Shown here piece after piece: positions 45,617 to 54,528 of a stretch of DNA of 64,000 nt. A model generated the notes under the pieces. The model made no database searches, had not been told where the DNA came from, and saw nothing but the letters and a program-made list of their open reading frames with translations. Source of the stretch: Streptomyces lincolnensis (GTDB lineage: Bacteria; Actinomycetota; Actinomycetes; Streptomycetales; Streptomycetaceae); the NCBI RefSeq assembly GCF_021173675.1, contig NZ_JAIHON010000004.1:124001-188000 (forward strand), written 5' to 3'. Numbering within the stretch: position 1 is the first letter of the stretch; each line of letters opens with the position of its first letter. A program made the position numbers and the translations under genes.

Positions 45617-45741
45617 GTCTGGGAGCTTACGGCGGGGTAACGCCCGCCGGGTCGTGTTTTCCGCCACTTGAGACGCGGGGCGCGGTCCGTTGTCGTCGGC
45701 GTTTGTCCCGTGGGCCCCTCCCGTGTCTAGAATTCGCCGCC

Positions 45742-46422
45742 ATGTCGACGCCAGCAGAGGACGGAACCGGGACGCAGCCCCAAGGGGCGCCGAACGTGTA
45801 CCTCCCGAGGGGCGGGTCCACACCCGCCTACGAGGCGTACCCCGATCCGGCGGCCGCGCACGGCTGGCAGAACACCTACGACGAGACGGCCGAACTGCCC
45901 GCGGTGGCCGACGCCCCGGGCGTGCTTCCGTCGACGGTGGAGGCGGCACCGGAACGCCCTGTCGCCGCCGGTGCGCGCTCCCACCGCAGGCGCGGCGGTG
46001 CGGAGACTCGGCGGTCACGGCGGATCGCGGTCGCCGCGGGTGCGGCCGGAGCGGTGTCCGTGGTCGCGCTGGTCGCCTGGTTCTCCTTCTCCGGTACATC
46101 CTCGGACGCGCCGAGCGGCAACGGCCGCCCGACCCCGGCCGCGGGCGACACCGCGGCGGCCACGGACCCGGGCACCCCCGCGGACACCGGATCCGCCGAC
46201 CGCCCGTCCGACGGCTCCGGGGCCGCGGCACCGTCCGACACCGCCCCGACACCGGCGAGCCCGACCGCCCCGACGGCCGCCCCGGCGACCGAGGGCGACG
46301 CGAAGCCCTCCTCACCGGCGCCGACCCCCACCGCCACCTCGGAGGCCCCCACCACCTCGGCCCCCGGCAACTCGGACGCCAAACCGGGCCGCGGGCAGGG
46401 CGCGAGCAAGGGCCCCAAGTAG
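45742..46422 (+). CDS. Single-pass membrane protein with Pro/Ala/Thr-rich external tail
   Basis: Protein of 226 aa. The cytoplasmic N-terminal part (about 1-105) contains tyrosines (YEAYPDPAAAHGWQNTYDE) and ends in a basic RRRGGAETRRSRR cluster. One helix follows (IAVAAGAAGAVSVVALVAWF), then an 100-residue low-complexity Pro/Ala/Thr/Ser tail that would span the cell wall. No enzymatic domain. ATG 45742 is chosen because the sequence upstream of it is not coding-like. Unknown function. Confidence 0.75.
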   Translation: MSTPAEDGTGTQPQGAPNVYLPRGGSTPAYEAYPDPAAAHGWQNTYDETAELPAVADAPGVLPSTVEAAPERPVAAGARSHRRRGGAETRRSRRIAVAAGAAGAVSVVALVAWFSFSGTSSDAPSGNGRPTPAAGDTAAATDPGTPADTGSADRPSDGSGAAAPSDTAPTPASPTAPTAAPATEGDAKPSSPAPTPTATSEAPTTSAPGNSDAKPGRGQGASKGPK

Positions 46423-46621
46423 CACGCGGGCAAGGCTCCCGGGCGGCGACGGAGCCCCGCGCATGGCGGCGGACATCGCCCAGCGGCAGTGCAAACCGGC
46501 CACACCCGGGCCGGAAACAACTCCTTGCCCTCACCCACCCCTCGCCTAACAATGCGCATGACAAAACTGCGGGTGGCCGGAAGATCTCCGGTCACCCTCG
46601 TCATGCAGAGGGGACCCCCAC

Positions 46622-47485
46622 ATGAAGAAGCCTCTCGTCGCCGCGCTGTTCGCCCTGGTGATCACCGGGGCGGTCGCGGCGCCCGCGGTCGCGGCACCCG
46701 CGCCCGCCGAGGACAGAGCAGCCCCCGCGGCCCAGGCGGCCCCCGCCGCCCAGGCCGTCACCTTCGCCGGCACCGTCTCGCTCAGCAACTGCTCCGGCTC
46801 CGTCGTCCGCTTCCCGGCCTCCGAGGACGACGACCCGGCGATGGTGATGTCGAACGGCCACTGCCTGGAGACCGGCTTCCCGGCGCCCGGCGAGGTCCTC
46901 GTCGACCGGGCCTCCAGCCGCACCTTCGGTCTGCTCAACTCCGCGGGCACCCGGCTCGGCACCCTGCGGGCCAGCAAGATCGCCTACGGGACGATGACCG
47001 ACACGGACGTGGCGCTGTACCAGCTCACCACCACCTACGCGCAGATCAAGAGCTCGTACGGCATCACCGCGCTCACCCTGAACGACACCCGCCCGGCCGC
47101 CGGCAGCGCCATCACGGTCGTCTCCGGCTACTGGAAGCGGACGTACGCCTGCAACGTCGACGGCTTCGCCTACCGGCTCAAGGAAGGCTCCTGGACCTGG
47201 AAGGACTCGGTCCGCTACACCTCCGCCTGCCAGACCATCGGCGGCACATCGGGCTCGCCCGTCATCGACAACGCCACCGGCAAGGTCGTCGCCGTCAACA
47301 ACACGGGCAACGAGGACGGCGGCCGCTGCACCGACAACAACCCGTGCGAGGTGAGCGAGAACGGCACCGTCACGGTCCGCCAGGGCATCAACTACGCCCA
47401 GCAGACCTACCAGATCCCGGCCTGCTTCGGCCTCGACAACAAGCTCGACCTGAGCAGGGCCGGGTGCACCCTGCCCAAGCCGTAG
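46622..47485 (+). CDS. Secreted trypsin-like (S1 family) serine protease
   Basis: Exported protein of 287 aa. Signal peptide to about residue 25 (AVAAPA), an Ala/Pro-rich pro-segment, then a chymotrypsin-fold domain. The triad is intact: His80 in SNGHCLE, Asp129 in TDTDVALY, Ser210 in GGTSGSPV. Six cysteines (57, 81, 177, 203, and a late pair) probably form disulfides. The Thr-Ser-Gly-Ser variant around the serine resembles V8/streptogrisin-like outliers rather than classical trypsin. The leader has AGAGGGG before ATG 46622. Specificity is not predictable. Confidence 0.9.
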   Translation: MKKPLVAALFALVITGAVAAPAVAAPAPAEDRAAPAAQAAPAAQAVTFAGTVSLSNCSGSVVRFPASEDDDPAMVMSNGHCLETGFPAPGEVLVDRASSRTFGLLNSAGTRLGTLRASKIAYGTMTDTDVALYQLTTTYAQIKSSYGITALTLNDTRPAAGSAITVVSGYWKRTYACNVDGFAYRLKEGSWTWKDSVRYTSACQTIGGTSGSPVIDNATGKVVAVNNTGNEDGGRCTDNNPCEVSENGTVTVRQGINYAQQTYQIPACFGLDNKLDLSRAGCTLPKP

Positions 47486-47495
47486 GGGGCAGACC

Positions 47496-49103
47496 TCAGC
47501 GGGTCCTGCGCACCGATCGTCCCGCCAGTACGTCCGTCCGGCGGCCGTCCTCGATGACGGGACGGCCGTCGACCAGGACGTACGGGATGCCCGTGGGCAG
47601 GACGCGCGGGGTGTCGAAGGTCGAGCCCGCGGCCACCGTCGCCGGGTCGAAGAGGACCAGGTCCGCCCGGTAGCCCTCGCGGACCAGCCCGCGGTCCGGC
47701 AGGCGCAGCCGGGCCGCGGGGCGCGAGGTGAGATGGGCGACGCACTCCTCCAGGGAGAGCACGCCCAACTCCCGTACGTACCGGCCCAGATAGTGCGGGA
47801 AGGTGCCGTAGGCCCGAGGGTGCGGCTTGCCGCCCTGGAGGATGCCGTCGGAGCCGCCCGTGTGGACGCGGTGCCGCATGATCGTGCGGACGTTCTCCTC
47901 GTGGCCCACGTGCTGGAGGATCGTCGGGCCGAGCCGGTCCTCCAGCAGGAGCCGCCGGGCCGTCACCCACGGCTCCTCGCCGCGCAGGTCGGCGGACTCC
48001 CGGACGGTACGGCCGACGAAGTCCGCGAGCGCCTGGTCGGTCACGCCCGAGATCTCGATCGTGTCCCACTCGATGGGCACCCCGTGGCAGCCGTCCGCCC
48101 CGGTCACCTCCATGTGGTGCCGGATGCGGGCCGCGGTCTCGTCGTCCGTCAGCCGCCCGAGGACCGCCTCCGGGCCGCCCTCGCTCGCCCAGCTCGGCAG
48201 CATGGCCACCAGGGTCGTGCAGCCGGGCGTGTAGGGGTAGGTGTCCAGGCTGATGTCGGCGCCCTCGGCCAGCGCCTTGTCCAGCAGTGCCAGCAGCTCG
48301 GGGGCCCGGCCCTCGTTCACGCCGAAGTTCATGGTGGCGTGGGCGAGATGGAGCGCGCAGCCCGCCTCCCGTGTGAGGGCCACCATCTCCTCGTACGCCT
48401 GAAGCGCGCCCGCCCCGTACGAGCGGTGGTGCGGGCAGTAGTAGCCGCCGTACGAGGCCACCACCCGGCACAGCTCGGTCAGTTCGGCGTCCTTGGCGTA
48501 CATGCCCGGCGTGTAGGTCAGGCCCGAGGACATGCCGACGGCGCCCTGCTCCATGCCTTCGGCGACCAACTGCCGCATCCGGTCCAGTTCTTGGGGCGTC
48601 GCCTCGCGGTCCTCCCAGCCGACGGCGAGCGCCCGGACCGTGCCCTGCGGGATCAGATAGGCCGCGTTCACGGCGATCCCGCGGTCCAGCCGGTCGAGGT
48701 ACTCGCCGACCGACCGCCAGTCGAAGTCGATGTCGTCGCCGTAGCCGTTCCAGCCGGTGATGGCCCGGCGGACCTCCTCCAGCGTGCGGTCGTCGACGGG
48801 CGCGTACGACAGCCCGTCCTGGCCGAGCACTTCGAGCGTCACGCCCTGCGCGGCCTTGGCGCTGTGGTCGGGGTCGCGGAGCAGGGCGAGGTCGCTGTGG
48901 GCGTGCATGTCGATGAAGCCGGGAGAGAGGACCAGGCCCTCGGCGTCCACCTCCCTGCGGGCCTTCGGGCGTTGACAGCCGGCGTCGGCCGCCTCCTTGA
49001 CGATCGACACGATCCTGCCGCCGTCCACCACCACGTCGGCGCGGTACGAGGGTCCGCCGCTGCCGTCGACGACGTCGGCGTCCCGGATGACGAGCTCTTC
49101 CAT
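47496..49103 (-). CDS. N-acyl-D-amino-acid deacylase (D-aminoacylase)
   Basis: Amidohydrolase-fold zinc enzyme of 535 aa that hydrolyses N-acyl-D-amino acids to free D-amino acids. Metal-binding His67 and His69 are in GFIDMHAHSD. Further signatures are GLTYTPGMYA and the downstream histidines in YYCPHHRSY and ALHLAHATMNFG; the catalytic Asp is in HTGGSDGILQGGKPHPR. Length is normal for the family. Ten nt downstream of a D-serine-dehydratase-like gene on the same strand, so the pair forms an operon for use of D-amino acids. Confidence 0.93.
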   Translation of the reverse strand: MEELVIRDADVVDGSGGPSYRADVVVDGGRIVSIVKEAADAGCQRPKARREVDAEGLVLSPGFIDMHAHSDLALLRDPDHSAKAAQGVTLEVLGQDGLSYAPVDDRTLEEVRRAITGWNGYGDDIDFDWRSVGEYLDRLDRGIAVNAAYLIPQGTVRALAVGWEDREATPQELDRMRQLVAEGMEQGAVGMSSGLTYTPGMYAKDAELTELCRVVASYGGYYCPHHRSYGAGALQAYEEMVALTREAGCALHLAHATMNFGVNEGRAPELLALLDKALAEGADISLDTYPYTPGCTTLVAMLPSWASEGGPEAVLGRLTDDETAARIRHHMEVTGADGCHGVPIEWDTIEISGVTDQALADFVGRTVRESADLRGEEPWVTARRLLLEDRLGPTILQHVGHEENVRTIMRHRVHTGGSDGILQGGKPHPRAYGTFPHYLGRYVRELGVLSLEECVAHLTSRPAARLRLPDRGLVREGYRADLVLFDPATVAAGSTFDTPRVLPTGIPYVLVDGRPVIEDGRRTDVLAGRSVRRTR

Positions 49104-49113
49104 CGGCGGCCTC

Positions 49114-50379
49114 CTAGAAGTAGGTGCGGATGTAGTCGACGACCGTGCCGTCCGCCTCCGCGACCGGGATCAGCTGCCACTTGTCGAAGGACGTGCACGG
49201 GTGGGAGAGGCCGAGGCCGACCCAGTCGCCGACCTCCAGCTCCGCCTCCGGCGCGGTCCGCAGCCAGGCGTGCTGGTCGGACAGGCCCGTCACCTCGATC
49301 CCGGCGGCCGGGCGCTCGGTGCCGTCCCGCCGTACGACCTGGGCGAAGGGCAGGTCGAGGTCGTGGGCCGCGTCCCGCTTGCCGGCGTTGGTGAAGGCCT
49401 GCTCGGGGGAGGGCCGGGAGACGACCTGGGTCCACAGCCGGAAGGCGGGCTCCAGGGCCCCTTCCTCCGGGACCCGGTTGAAGGGTGTGAGCTTGCGGTA
49501 GTGGCCGTCGTCGTGCGAGACGTAGGCGCCCGAGCGGAGCAACTTCAGTACGGGGGCGGACAGTTCGGGGATATCCGCGAAGACGTCGGCCACCGCGTCG
49601 AACCAGGCGCTGCCGCCCGCGCTGACGACGATCTCGTCCGTCCCGGCGAACCGCCCCGCCTTGTCGAAGTCGGCGGCCAGCGCGACCAGCCGCCGCAGCC
49701 AGGCGTGCACCCGCTCGGGCGTGGCCTGCGGCACCTCGCCCTCGTACCCCGCGACCCCGACCAGCCGCAGGGTCCGCGTCCCCGCCACGGCGTCCGCGAC
49801 CGCCGCGCACTCCGCCTCCGTACGGACGCCGGTACGGGCGCCCTCGCCGGCGGCGAGCTCGACGACGACGTCGAGAGGGCGCCGCGCCCCGCTCAGGGCC
49901 GCGTCCATGAGTTCCACCCCGCGCACGGAGTCGACGTAGCAGATGAGACGGAAGGACGGATCGGCGTCGAGCTCGGCGGAGATCCACTTCAGGGCCGCCG
50001 CGTCGACCAGTTCGTTGGCGAGGAAGACCCGCTGGACGCCGAACGCCCGCGCCACCCGCACCTGGTGCGGCACGGCGAGGGTGATGCCCCACGCCCCGCG
50101 CTCGATCTGCCGCCGGAAGAGCTGCGGGGCCATGGACGTCTTGCCGTGCGGCGCGAAGGCGAGGTGGTGCCGGGTCGCGTACGTCTCCATCAGCGCGAGG
50201 TTGTGCTCCAGGCGCTCGGCGGAGAGGGCGAGGACGGGGGTGGTGAAGCCGCCGGTGAAGAGGTTGCGGCGCTGGGCCGCCAGCTCGCCGACGGTGAGGC
50301 CGTCCGCGTCCGGGGGGAGGCCCTTGAAGCGGTGGTCCACGCGTTCCTCGGCCAGGCGGTCGAGCGCTTCGGCACTCAT
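49114..50379 (-). CDS. D-serine-dehydratase-like PLP enzyme (fold type III)
   Basis: Protein of 421 aa in the alanine-racemase-N-terminal / DSD1 family, which deaminates D-serine or cleaves D-threonine-type substrates. The PLP lysine is Lys80 in FAPHGKTSM. The C-terminal beta domain has the zinc-ligand pair in GLSHPCTSFDKW (His and Cys). The N-terminus (HRFKGLPPDADGLTVGELAAQ) is characteristic of the amino-acid deaminase branch. Its product would be 2-oxo acid through an enamine, matching the RidA gene across the divergent promoter. IclR-type operators lie just upstream. Confidence 0.88.
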   Translation of the reverse strand: MSAEALDRLAEERVDHRFKGLPPDADGLTVGELAAQRRNLFTGGFTTPVLALSAERLEHNLALMETYATRHHLAFAPHGKTSMAPQLFRRQIERGAWGITLAVPHQVRVARAFGVQRVFLANELVDAAALKWISAELDADPSFRLICYVDSVRGVELMDAALSGARRPLDVVVELAAGEGARTGVRTEAECAAVADAVAGTRTLRLVGVAGYEGEVPQATPERVHAWLRRLVALAADFDKAGRFAGTDEIVVSAGGSAWFDAVADVFADIPELSAPVLKLLRSGAYVSHDDGHYRKLTPFNRVPEEGALEPAFRLWTQVVSRPSPEQAFTNAGKRDAAHDLDLPFAQVVRRDGTERPAAGIEVTGLSDQHAWLRTAPEAELEVGDWVGLGLSHPCTSFDKWQLIPVAEADGTVVDYIRTYF

Positions 50380-50400
50380 GGAGCCTCCCTGATCTGATGG

Positions 50401-50426
50401 GTTGCATTCTCTGCAACGCTCGTTGC
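50401..50426. promoter_or_regulatory. Overlapping palindromes, probable IclR operator
   Basis: GTTGCA-TTCTC-TGCAAC (50401-50417) and GCAAC-GCTC-GTTGC (50413-50426) share a half-site, giving three alternating GTTGC/GCAAC half-sites. They lie in the 134-bp divergent region between the deaminase (start 50379) and the kinase-IclR-RidA operon (GTG 50514). The IclR protein of that operon is the obvious candidate to bind here and control both directions. Confidence 0.75.
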
Positions 50427-50513
50427 GTATATCGCTTACCGCTGTCTAACATCTCGGCCACGCGGGGTCAACGGAGCCGCCGCCCCCGCACACACCGAGG
50501 AGCTACGACGATC

Positions 50514-51581
50514 GTGACCGTCACCGGACCTTGCAATGCCCCCGACGTCGTGGACGTCGTCGCGCTCGGCGAGTCCATGGTCACCTTCCTCCCCTCCCGG
50601 CCCGGCCGCCTCGCCGACGTCCCCTCCTTCGAGCGGGGCATCGGGGGCGCGGAGTCCAACGTGGCGTGCGGGCTGGCCGCGGCGGGGCACTCCGTGCGGT
50701 GGGTCAGCCGGGTGGGCGCGGACGGGTTCGGGGATCACCTGGTCGAGGAGATCGGGTCGTACGGAGTGGATGTCTCCGCCGTCCGCCGCGACCCGGCGCG
50801 TCCGACGGGCGTGTACTTCCGTACGGCCGGGGACCGGGCCACCGACGCCCACGAGGTGGCGTACTACCGGGCGGGGTCGGCGGCCTCCGCGATGTCCTTG
50901 GAGAACCTGGACATGGCGGCGGTACGTGCGGCCCGGATCCTGCACCTCTCGGGCATCACGGCGGCCCTGTCCGCCGACTGCCTGGACCTCCTCCGCGCAC
51001 TGACCGCCCCCCGCCCCGGACGACCGCTGGTCTCCTTCGACGTCAACCACCGGGCGGGCCTGTGGCGCGACCCCCACGGCCCGCGGGTCCTCCTGGACCT
51101 GGCCCGCGGCGCCGACCTCGTGTTCGTCGGGGAGGACGAGGCGGAGGAGGCCTGGGGAGTGACGGGCGGCCCGGAGGCGATCCGGGCACTGCTCCCGGAG
51201 CCGTCGGTGGTCGTGGTGAAGCAGGGGGCGAGGGGAGCGACCGCGTTCACCGGCACTCCGCCCGCGTTCACCGGCACCCCGCCCGTCTTCGTCCCCGCCC
51301 TCCACGTCACCCCCGTGGCCACGGTCGGCGCCGGCGACGCCTTCGCCGCCGGATTCCTCTCCGCCACCCTCCGGGACCTCCCAGTGCGGGACAGGCTCCG
51401 CCACGCCCACCTCTGGGCCGCCGCCACCCTCACCGCCCCCGGCGACCTCGCCGCACCCCCCGCCCGTGACCACGCCGACCGTCTGGCCGCCCTGGACGAC
51501 ACCGCGTGGGGGACACTTCGACTCGGCCCCGGCTGGACAGCAGCCGCGCACCGGGCCGAGGAGGAGGTACACACCCCATGA
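50514..51581 (+). CDS. PfkB-family sugar kinase (2-keto-3-deoxygluconate kinase-like)
   Basis: Ribokinase-fold kinase of 355 aa. PfkB signature 1 region is ERGIGGAESNVACGLAAAG. Signature 2 is TVGAGDAFAAGFLSATL, with the catalytic Asp in GAGDAF. The best family match by features is KDG kinase (ALGESMVTFLP start), but the substrate is uncertain; the amino-acid context is unusual for a sugar kinase. A duplicated FTGTPP segment comes from a short tandem repeat near 51243-51280. GTG 50514 has GAGGAG upstream. ATGA overlap with the IclR gene. Confidence 0.85.
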   Translation: MTVTGPCNAPDVVDVVALGESMVTFLPSRPGRLADVPSFERGIGGAESNVACGLAAAGHSVRWVSRVGADGFGDHLVEEIGSYGVDVSAVRRDPARPTGVYFRTAGDRATDAHEVAYYRAGSAASAMSLENLDMAAVRAARILHLSGITAALSADCLDLLRALTAPRPGRPLVSFDVNHRAGLWRDPHGPRVLLDLARGADLVFVGEDEAEEAWGVTGGPEAIRALLPEPSVVVVKQGARGATAFTGTPPAFTGTPPVFVPALHVTPVATVGAGDAFAAGFLSATLRDLPVRDRLRHAHLWAAATLTAPGDLAAPPARDHADRLAALDDTAWGTLRLGPGWTAAAHRAEEEVHTP

Positions 51582-52342
51582 GCCAGACCGTCGACCGCGC
51601 GCTGAGCATCCTGCCGCTGCTCGCCGAGGGCCCCGCCGACCTCGGCCAGGTCGCCGACCGCCTGGGCGTCCACAAGTCCACGGCCCTGCGCCTCCTCCGC
51701 ACGCTGCACGAGCACGGCCTGGTCTACCGCCAGTCCGACCAGCGCTACCGCCTCGGCGCCCGCCTGATCGCGCTGGCCCAGGAGGCGATGGAGAACCTCG
51801 ACATCCGCGAGATCGCCCACCCCCACCTCGTACGCCTGAACGAACAGTGCGGCCACACCGTCCACCTCGCGGTCTACGAGGAGGACGAGGTCCTCTACAT
51901 CGACAAGGTGGAGAGCCGCTACCCGGTCCGCATGTACTCCCGGATCGGCAAACCGGTGGCGATCACCGTCGCGGCGGTGGCCAAGCTGCTCCTCGCCGAT
52001 CTCCCCGAAGCCGAGCGCCGGAGCCGCGCCGACAAGCTCGACTACCCCCTCTACACGGCCCGTTCGACCCCCAACGCCCCGGCCTTCCTCAAGGAGTTGG
52101 AGCGGGTGCGCGAACAGGGCTGGGCCACCGACCTCGGCGGCCACGAGGAGTCCATCAACTGCGTCGCCGCACCGATCCGCGGCGCCGACGGCAGGGTCGT
52201 GGCCGCGATGTCGGTCTCCGCGCCCAACGTCGTCGTCACCGCCGACGAACTCCTCACCCTGCTCCCGCTGGTCCGCCGCACCGCGGACACGATCAGCGGG
52301 GAGTACTCCGGCAAGACCCCCGTCAAGGAAGTCACCCCATGA
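51578..52342 (+). CDS. IclR-family transcriptional regulator
   Basis: Regulator of 254 aa. The N-terminal winged helix (TVDRALSILPLLAEGPADLGQ, then VHKSTALRLLRTLHEHGLV) is followed by the IclR effector domain from about residue 80 (HTVHLAVYEEDEVLYIDKVE, then INCVAAPIRGADGRVVAAMSVS). Its gene overlaps kinase and RidA genes by 4 nt each. It probably binds the GTTGC palindromes at 50401-50426 and responds to an amino-acid or keto-acid metabolite. Confidence 0.94.
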   Translation: MSQTVDRALSILPLLAEGPADLGQVADRLGVHKSTALRLLRTLHEHGLVYRQSDQRYRLGARLIALAQEAMENLDIREIAHPHLVRLNEQCGHTVHLAVYEEDEVLYIDKVESRYPVRMYSRIGKPVAITVAAVAKLLLADLPEAERRSRADKLDYPLYTARSTPNAPAFLKELERVREQGWATDLGGHEESINCVAAPIRGADGRVVAAMSVSAPNVVVTADELLTLLPLVRRTADTISGEYSGKTPVKEVTP

Positions 52343-52749
52343 CCGAGAAGATCGCCCTCACCCCGAAGACCCACACCACCCCGCCCGCCAAGTTCTCGCA
52401 CGGCGTGAAGAAGGGGAACATCCTCCAAGTCGCCGGTCAGGTCGGTTTCCTCCCCGCCGAGGAGGGCAAGCCCCCCACGCCCGCCGGCCCCACCCTGCGC
52501 GAGCAGACCCTCCAGACCCTCGCCAACGTCAAGGCGATCCTGGAGGAGGGCGGCGCGAGCTGGGACGACGTGATGATGATCCGCGTCTACCTGACCGACG
52601 TGGACCACTTCGCCGAGATGAACGGCATCTACAACACCTACTTCGAGGAGCAGGGCCTCACCGCGCCCCCGGCCGCCCGCACGACGGTCTACGTCGGCCT
52701 GCCCGCCGGACTCCTCATCGAGATCGACGCGCTCGCCGTCCTCGGCTGA
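52339..52749 (+). CDS. RidA-family enamine/imine deaminase
   Basis: Trimeric RidA/YjgF protein of 136 aa that hydrolyses reactive enamines and imines such as 2-aminoacrylate to keto acids and ammonia. Key residues are Arg114 in PPAARTTVYV and Glu128 in LLIEIDALAV, matching the active-site Arg and Glu of deaminating RidA proteins. It lies in the operon opposite a D-serine-dehydratase-like enzyme, whose intermediate is exactly this type of enamine. ATG overlaps the IclR stop. A strong hairpin follows 37 nt downstream. Confidence 0.92.
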   Translation: MTEKIALTPKTHTTPPAKFSHGVKKGNILQVAGQVGFLPAEEGKPPTPAGPTLREQTLQTLANVKAILEEGGASWDDVMMIRVYLTDVDHFAEMNGIYNTYFEEQGLTAPPAARTTVYVGLPAGLLIEIDALAVLG

Positions 52750-52785
52750 GCGCGGCCGACCTCCCCCGACTCCCGCACGTCGTAC

Positions 52786-52815
52786 CGGCACGGCACCCCA
52801 CGGGGTGCCGTGCCG
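52786..52815. terminator. Intra-cluster hairpin between ridA and gntP genes
   Basis: Perfect 14-bp stem CGGCACGGCACCCC (52786-52799) / GGGGTGCCGTGCCG (52802-52815) with a 2-nt AC turn, effectively a 4-nt loop. It lies 37 nt after the RidA stop and 77 nt before the GntP ATG, in the direction of transcription. It should terminate or attenuate read-through into the permease gene. Confidence 0.85.
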
Positions 52816-52892
52816 CGCTCCCCCCTGCCCGAAAGCCCCATGCACTTACGGCATTCACGACCCCTACGGCACTTACGCAGAGGACCCCCTTC

Positions 52893-54371
52893 ATGTCCTT
52901 CCCGCTCGCGGCGACCGCCCCCGCCGAAGCCCCGCCCCACACCGGAGGCCTGCTCCTCTGGATCGACGGCACCGCCGGCCTGCTGACGGTCGCGGCCATC
53001 GGCATCGCCCTGCTGCTCTTCCTGATCATCAAGGCCCGGCTGCAGCCCTTCGTCGCGCTGCTGGCCGTCTCCATAGTCGTCGGCCTGCTCGCCGGCCTGT
53101 CGGTCACCGAACTCTTCGGCACGGTCCAGCGCTCGGACGCCGTCTCCACCATCGAGTCCGGCATGGGCGGCATCCTCGGCCATGTCGCGATCATCATCGG
53201 CCTGGGCACCATGCTCGGCGCGATCCTCGAAGTCAGCGGCGGCGCCGAGGTATTGGCGTCCCGGCTGCTCGGGCTGTTCGGCGAGAAGCGGGCGCCCCTC
53301 GCGATGGGCATGACCGGCCTCATCTTCGGCATCCCGGTCTTCTTCGACGTCGGCATCTTCGTCCTCGCGCCGATCGTCTACGCAGCCGCCAAGCGCAGCG
53401 GCAAGTCGATCCTGCTCTACTGCCTTCCGCTCCTCGCCGGCCTGTCCATGACCCACGCCTTCCTGCCCCCGCACCCCGGCCCGGTCGCCGCGGCCGGACT
53501 CCTCCACGTGGACCTCGGCTGGGTCATCCTCATGGGCGTGATCTGCGGCATCCCGGCCGTGCTGGCCGCCTGGGCGTTCTCCGCCCGGATCGGCCGCCGC
53601 ATCTTCGTCGCCGTACCGCAGGACATGGTCGAGGCCGCGGAGGAGGCCCGGCTCGCGGTCGTCAACGAGCAGCGCGAGCAGGGCATCGCGCCCCGCGAGG
53701 AACCGGTGCCGCTCGGCACGGTCCTCGGCATCATCGGTACGCCGCTGATCCTGATCCTCGCGGCCACCTTCTCCTCGATCGCCCTGGACCCCTCCACCGG
53801 CCGCTCGGTGATCGAGTTCTTCGGCCACCCCTTCGTGGCCCTCACCCTCGCCCTGCTCCTCGCGTACTACCTCCTCGGCATCCGCCGGGGCTGGTCCCGC
53901 AAGTCCCTGGAGACCGTCTCGACCGCCTCCCTCAAGCCGGTCGGCAACATCCTCCTGGTGGTCGGCGCGGGCGGGGTCTTCGGCGCGGTCCTCAAGGCCA
54001 GCGGGGTCGCCCAGGCGCTGTCCGACACCTTCAACGACGTCGGCCTGCCGATCATCGTCCTGTCGTACCTGATCTCGGTCGTGCTCCGCGTCGCCCAGGG
54101 CTCCGCCACGGTCGCCATCGTCACGACCGCCGGCATCGTCGCGCCCCTCCTCGCCGCCGGCGACCACTCCCAGGCCTTCGTCGCCCTCGTCATCATGGCC
54201 ATCTCGGCGGGCTCCATCTTCGCCTCGCACGTCAACGACGGCGGCTTCTGGATGGTCGCCAAGTACTTCGGCATCAGCGAGCGCGACACCCTCAAGACGT
54301 GGACCGTCCTGGAGACGGTGCTGTCGGTGGTGGGGTTCGTGGTGGCGGCGGTGCTCAGCCTGTTCGTGTAG
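52893..54371 (+). CDS. GntP-family permease (gluconate / D-serine type)
   Basis: Polytopic proton symporter of 492 aa with about twelve to fourteen helices. Family signatures are GMGGILGHVAIIIGLGTMLG, MTGLIFGIPVFFDVGIFVLAP, SMTHAFLPPHPGPVAAA, and near the end GSIFASHVNDGGFWMVAKYFG. The GntP family contains gluconate transporters and also the D-serine permease DsdX. Given the adjacent D-amino-acid genes and RidA, D-amino-acid uptake is the preferred inference, while a sugar acid would fit the neighbouring KDG-kinase-like gene. Its stop codon lies inside the first unit of a 24-bp repeat. Confidence 0.92.
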   Translation: MSFPLAATAPAEAPPHTGGLLLWIDGTAGLLTVAAIGIALLLFLIIKARLQPFVALLAVSIVVGLLAGLSVTELFGTVQRSDAVSTIESGMGGILGHVAIIIGLGTMLGAILEVSGGAEVLASRLLGLFGEKRAPLAMGMTGLIFGIPVFFDVGIFVLAPIVYAAAKRSGKSILLYCLPLLAGLSMTHAFLPPHPGPVAAAGLLHVDLGWVILMGVICGIPAVLAAWAFSARIGRRIFVAVPQDMVEAAEEARLAVVNEQREQGIAPREEPVPLGTVLGIIGTPLILILAATFSSIALDPSTGRSVIEFFGHPFVALTLALLLAYYLLGIRRGWSRKSLETVSTASLKPVGNILLVVGAGGVFGAVLKASGVAQALSDTFNDVGLPIIVLSYLISVVLRVAQGSATVAIVTTAGIVAPLLAAGDHSQAFVALVIMAISAGSIFASHVNDGGFWMVAKYFGISERDTLKTWTVLETVLSVVGFVVAAVLSLFV

Positions 54372-54430
54372 CGGTCGGCCCGCCTGTTCGTGCAGTGGCC
54401 GGCCTACCTGTTCGTGCAGCGGCCGGCCCA
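54359..54430. repeat. Three tandem 24-bp units across a stop codon
   Basis: Three exact-length 24-bp units begin at 54359, 54383 and 54407, each starting CCTGTTCGTG. The first holds the TAG that ends the GntP gene; units 2 and 3 have CAG in that position. Because 24 is a multiple of three, they would read on in frame (LFVQWPAY, LFVQRPAH). It is a duplication of the 3' end of the gene, or the remnant of a longer protein that gained a stop. Confidence 0.9.
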
Positions 54431-54528
54431 CGCGACGGACCGGCCGCCAACGGGACCAGCCGTGACAAAACAATCACGGCGGGTTCCGTGCCAGGTGTAG
54501 GCGTCTGATAACGAATCCGGGGCCGACT

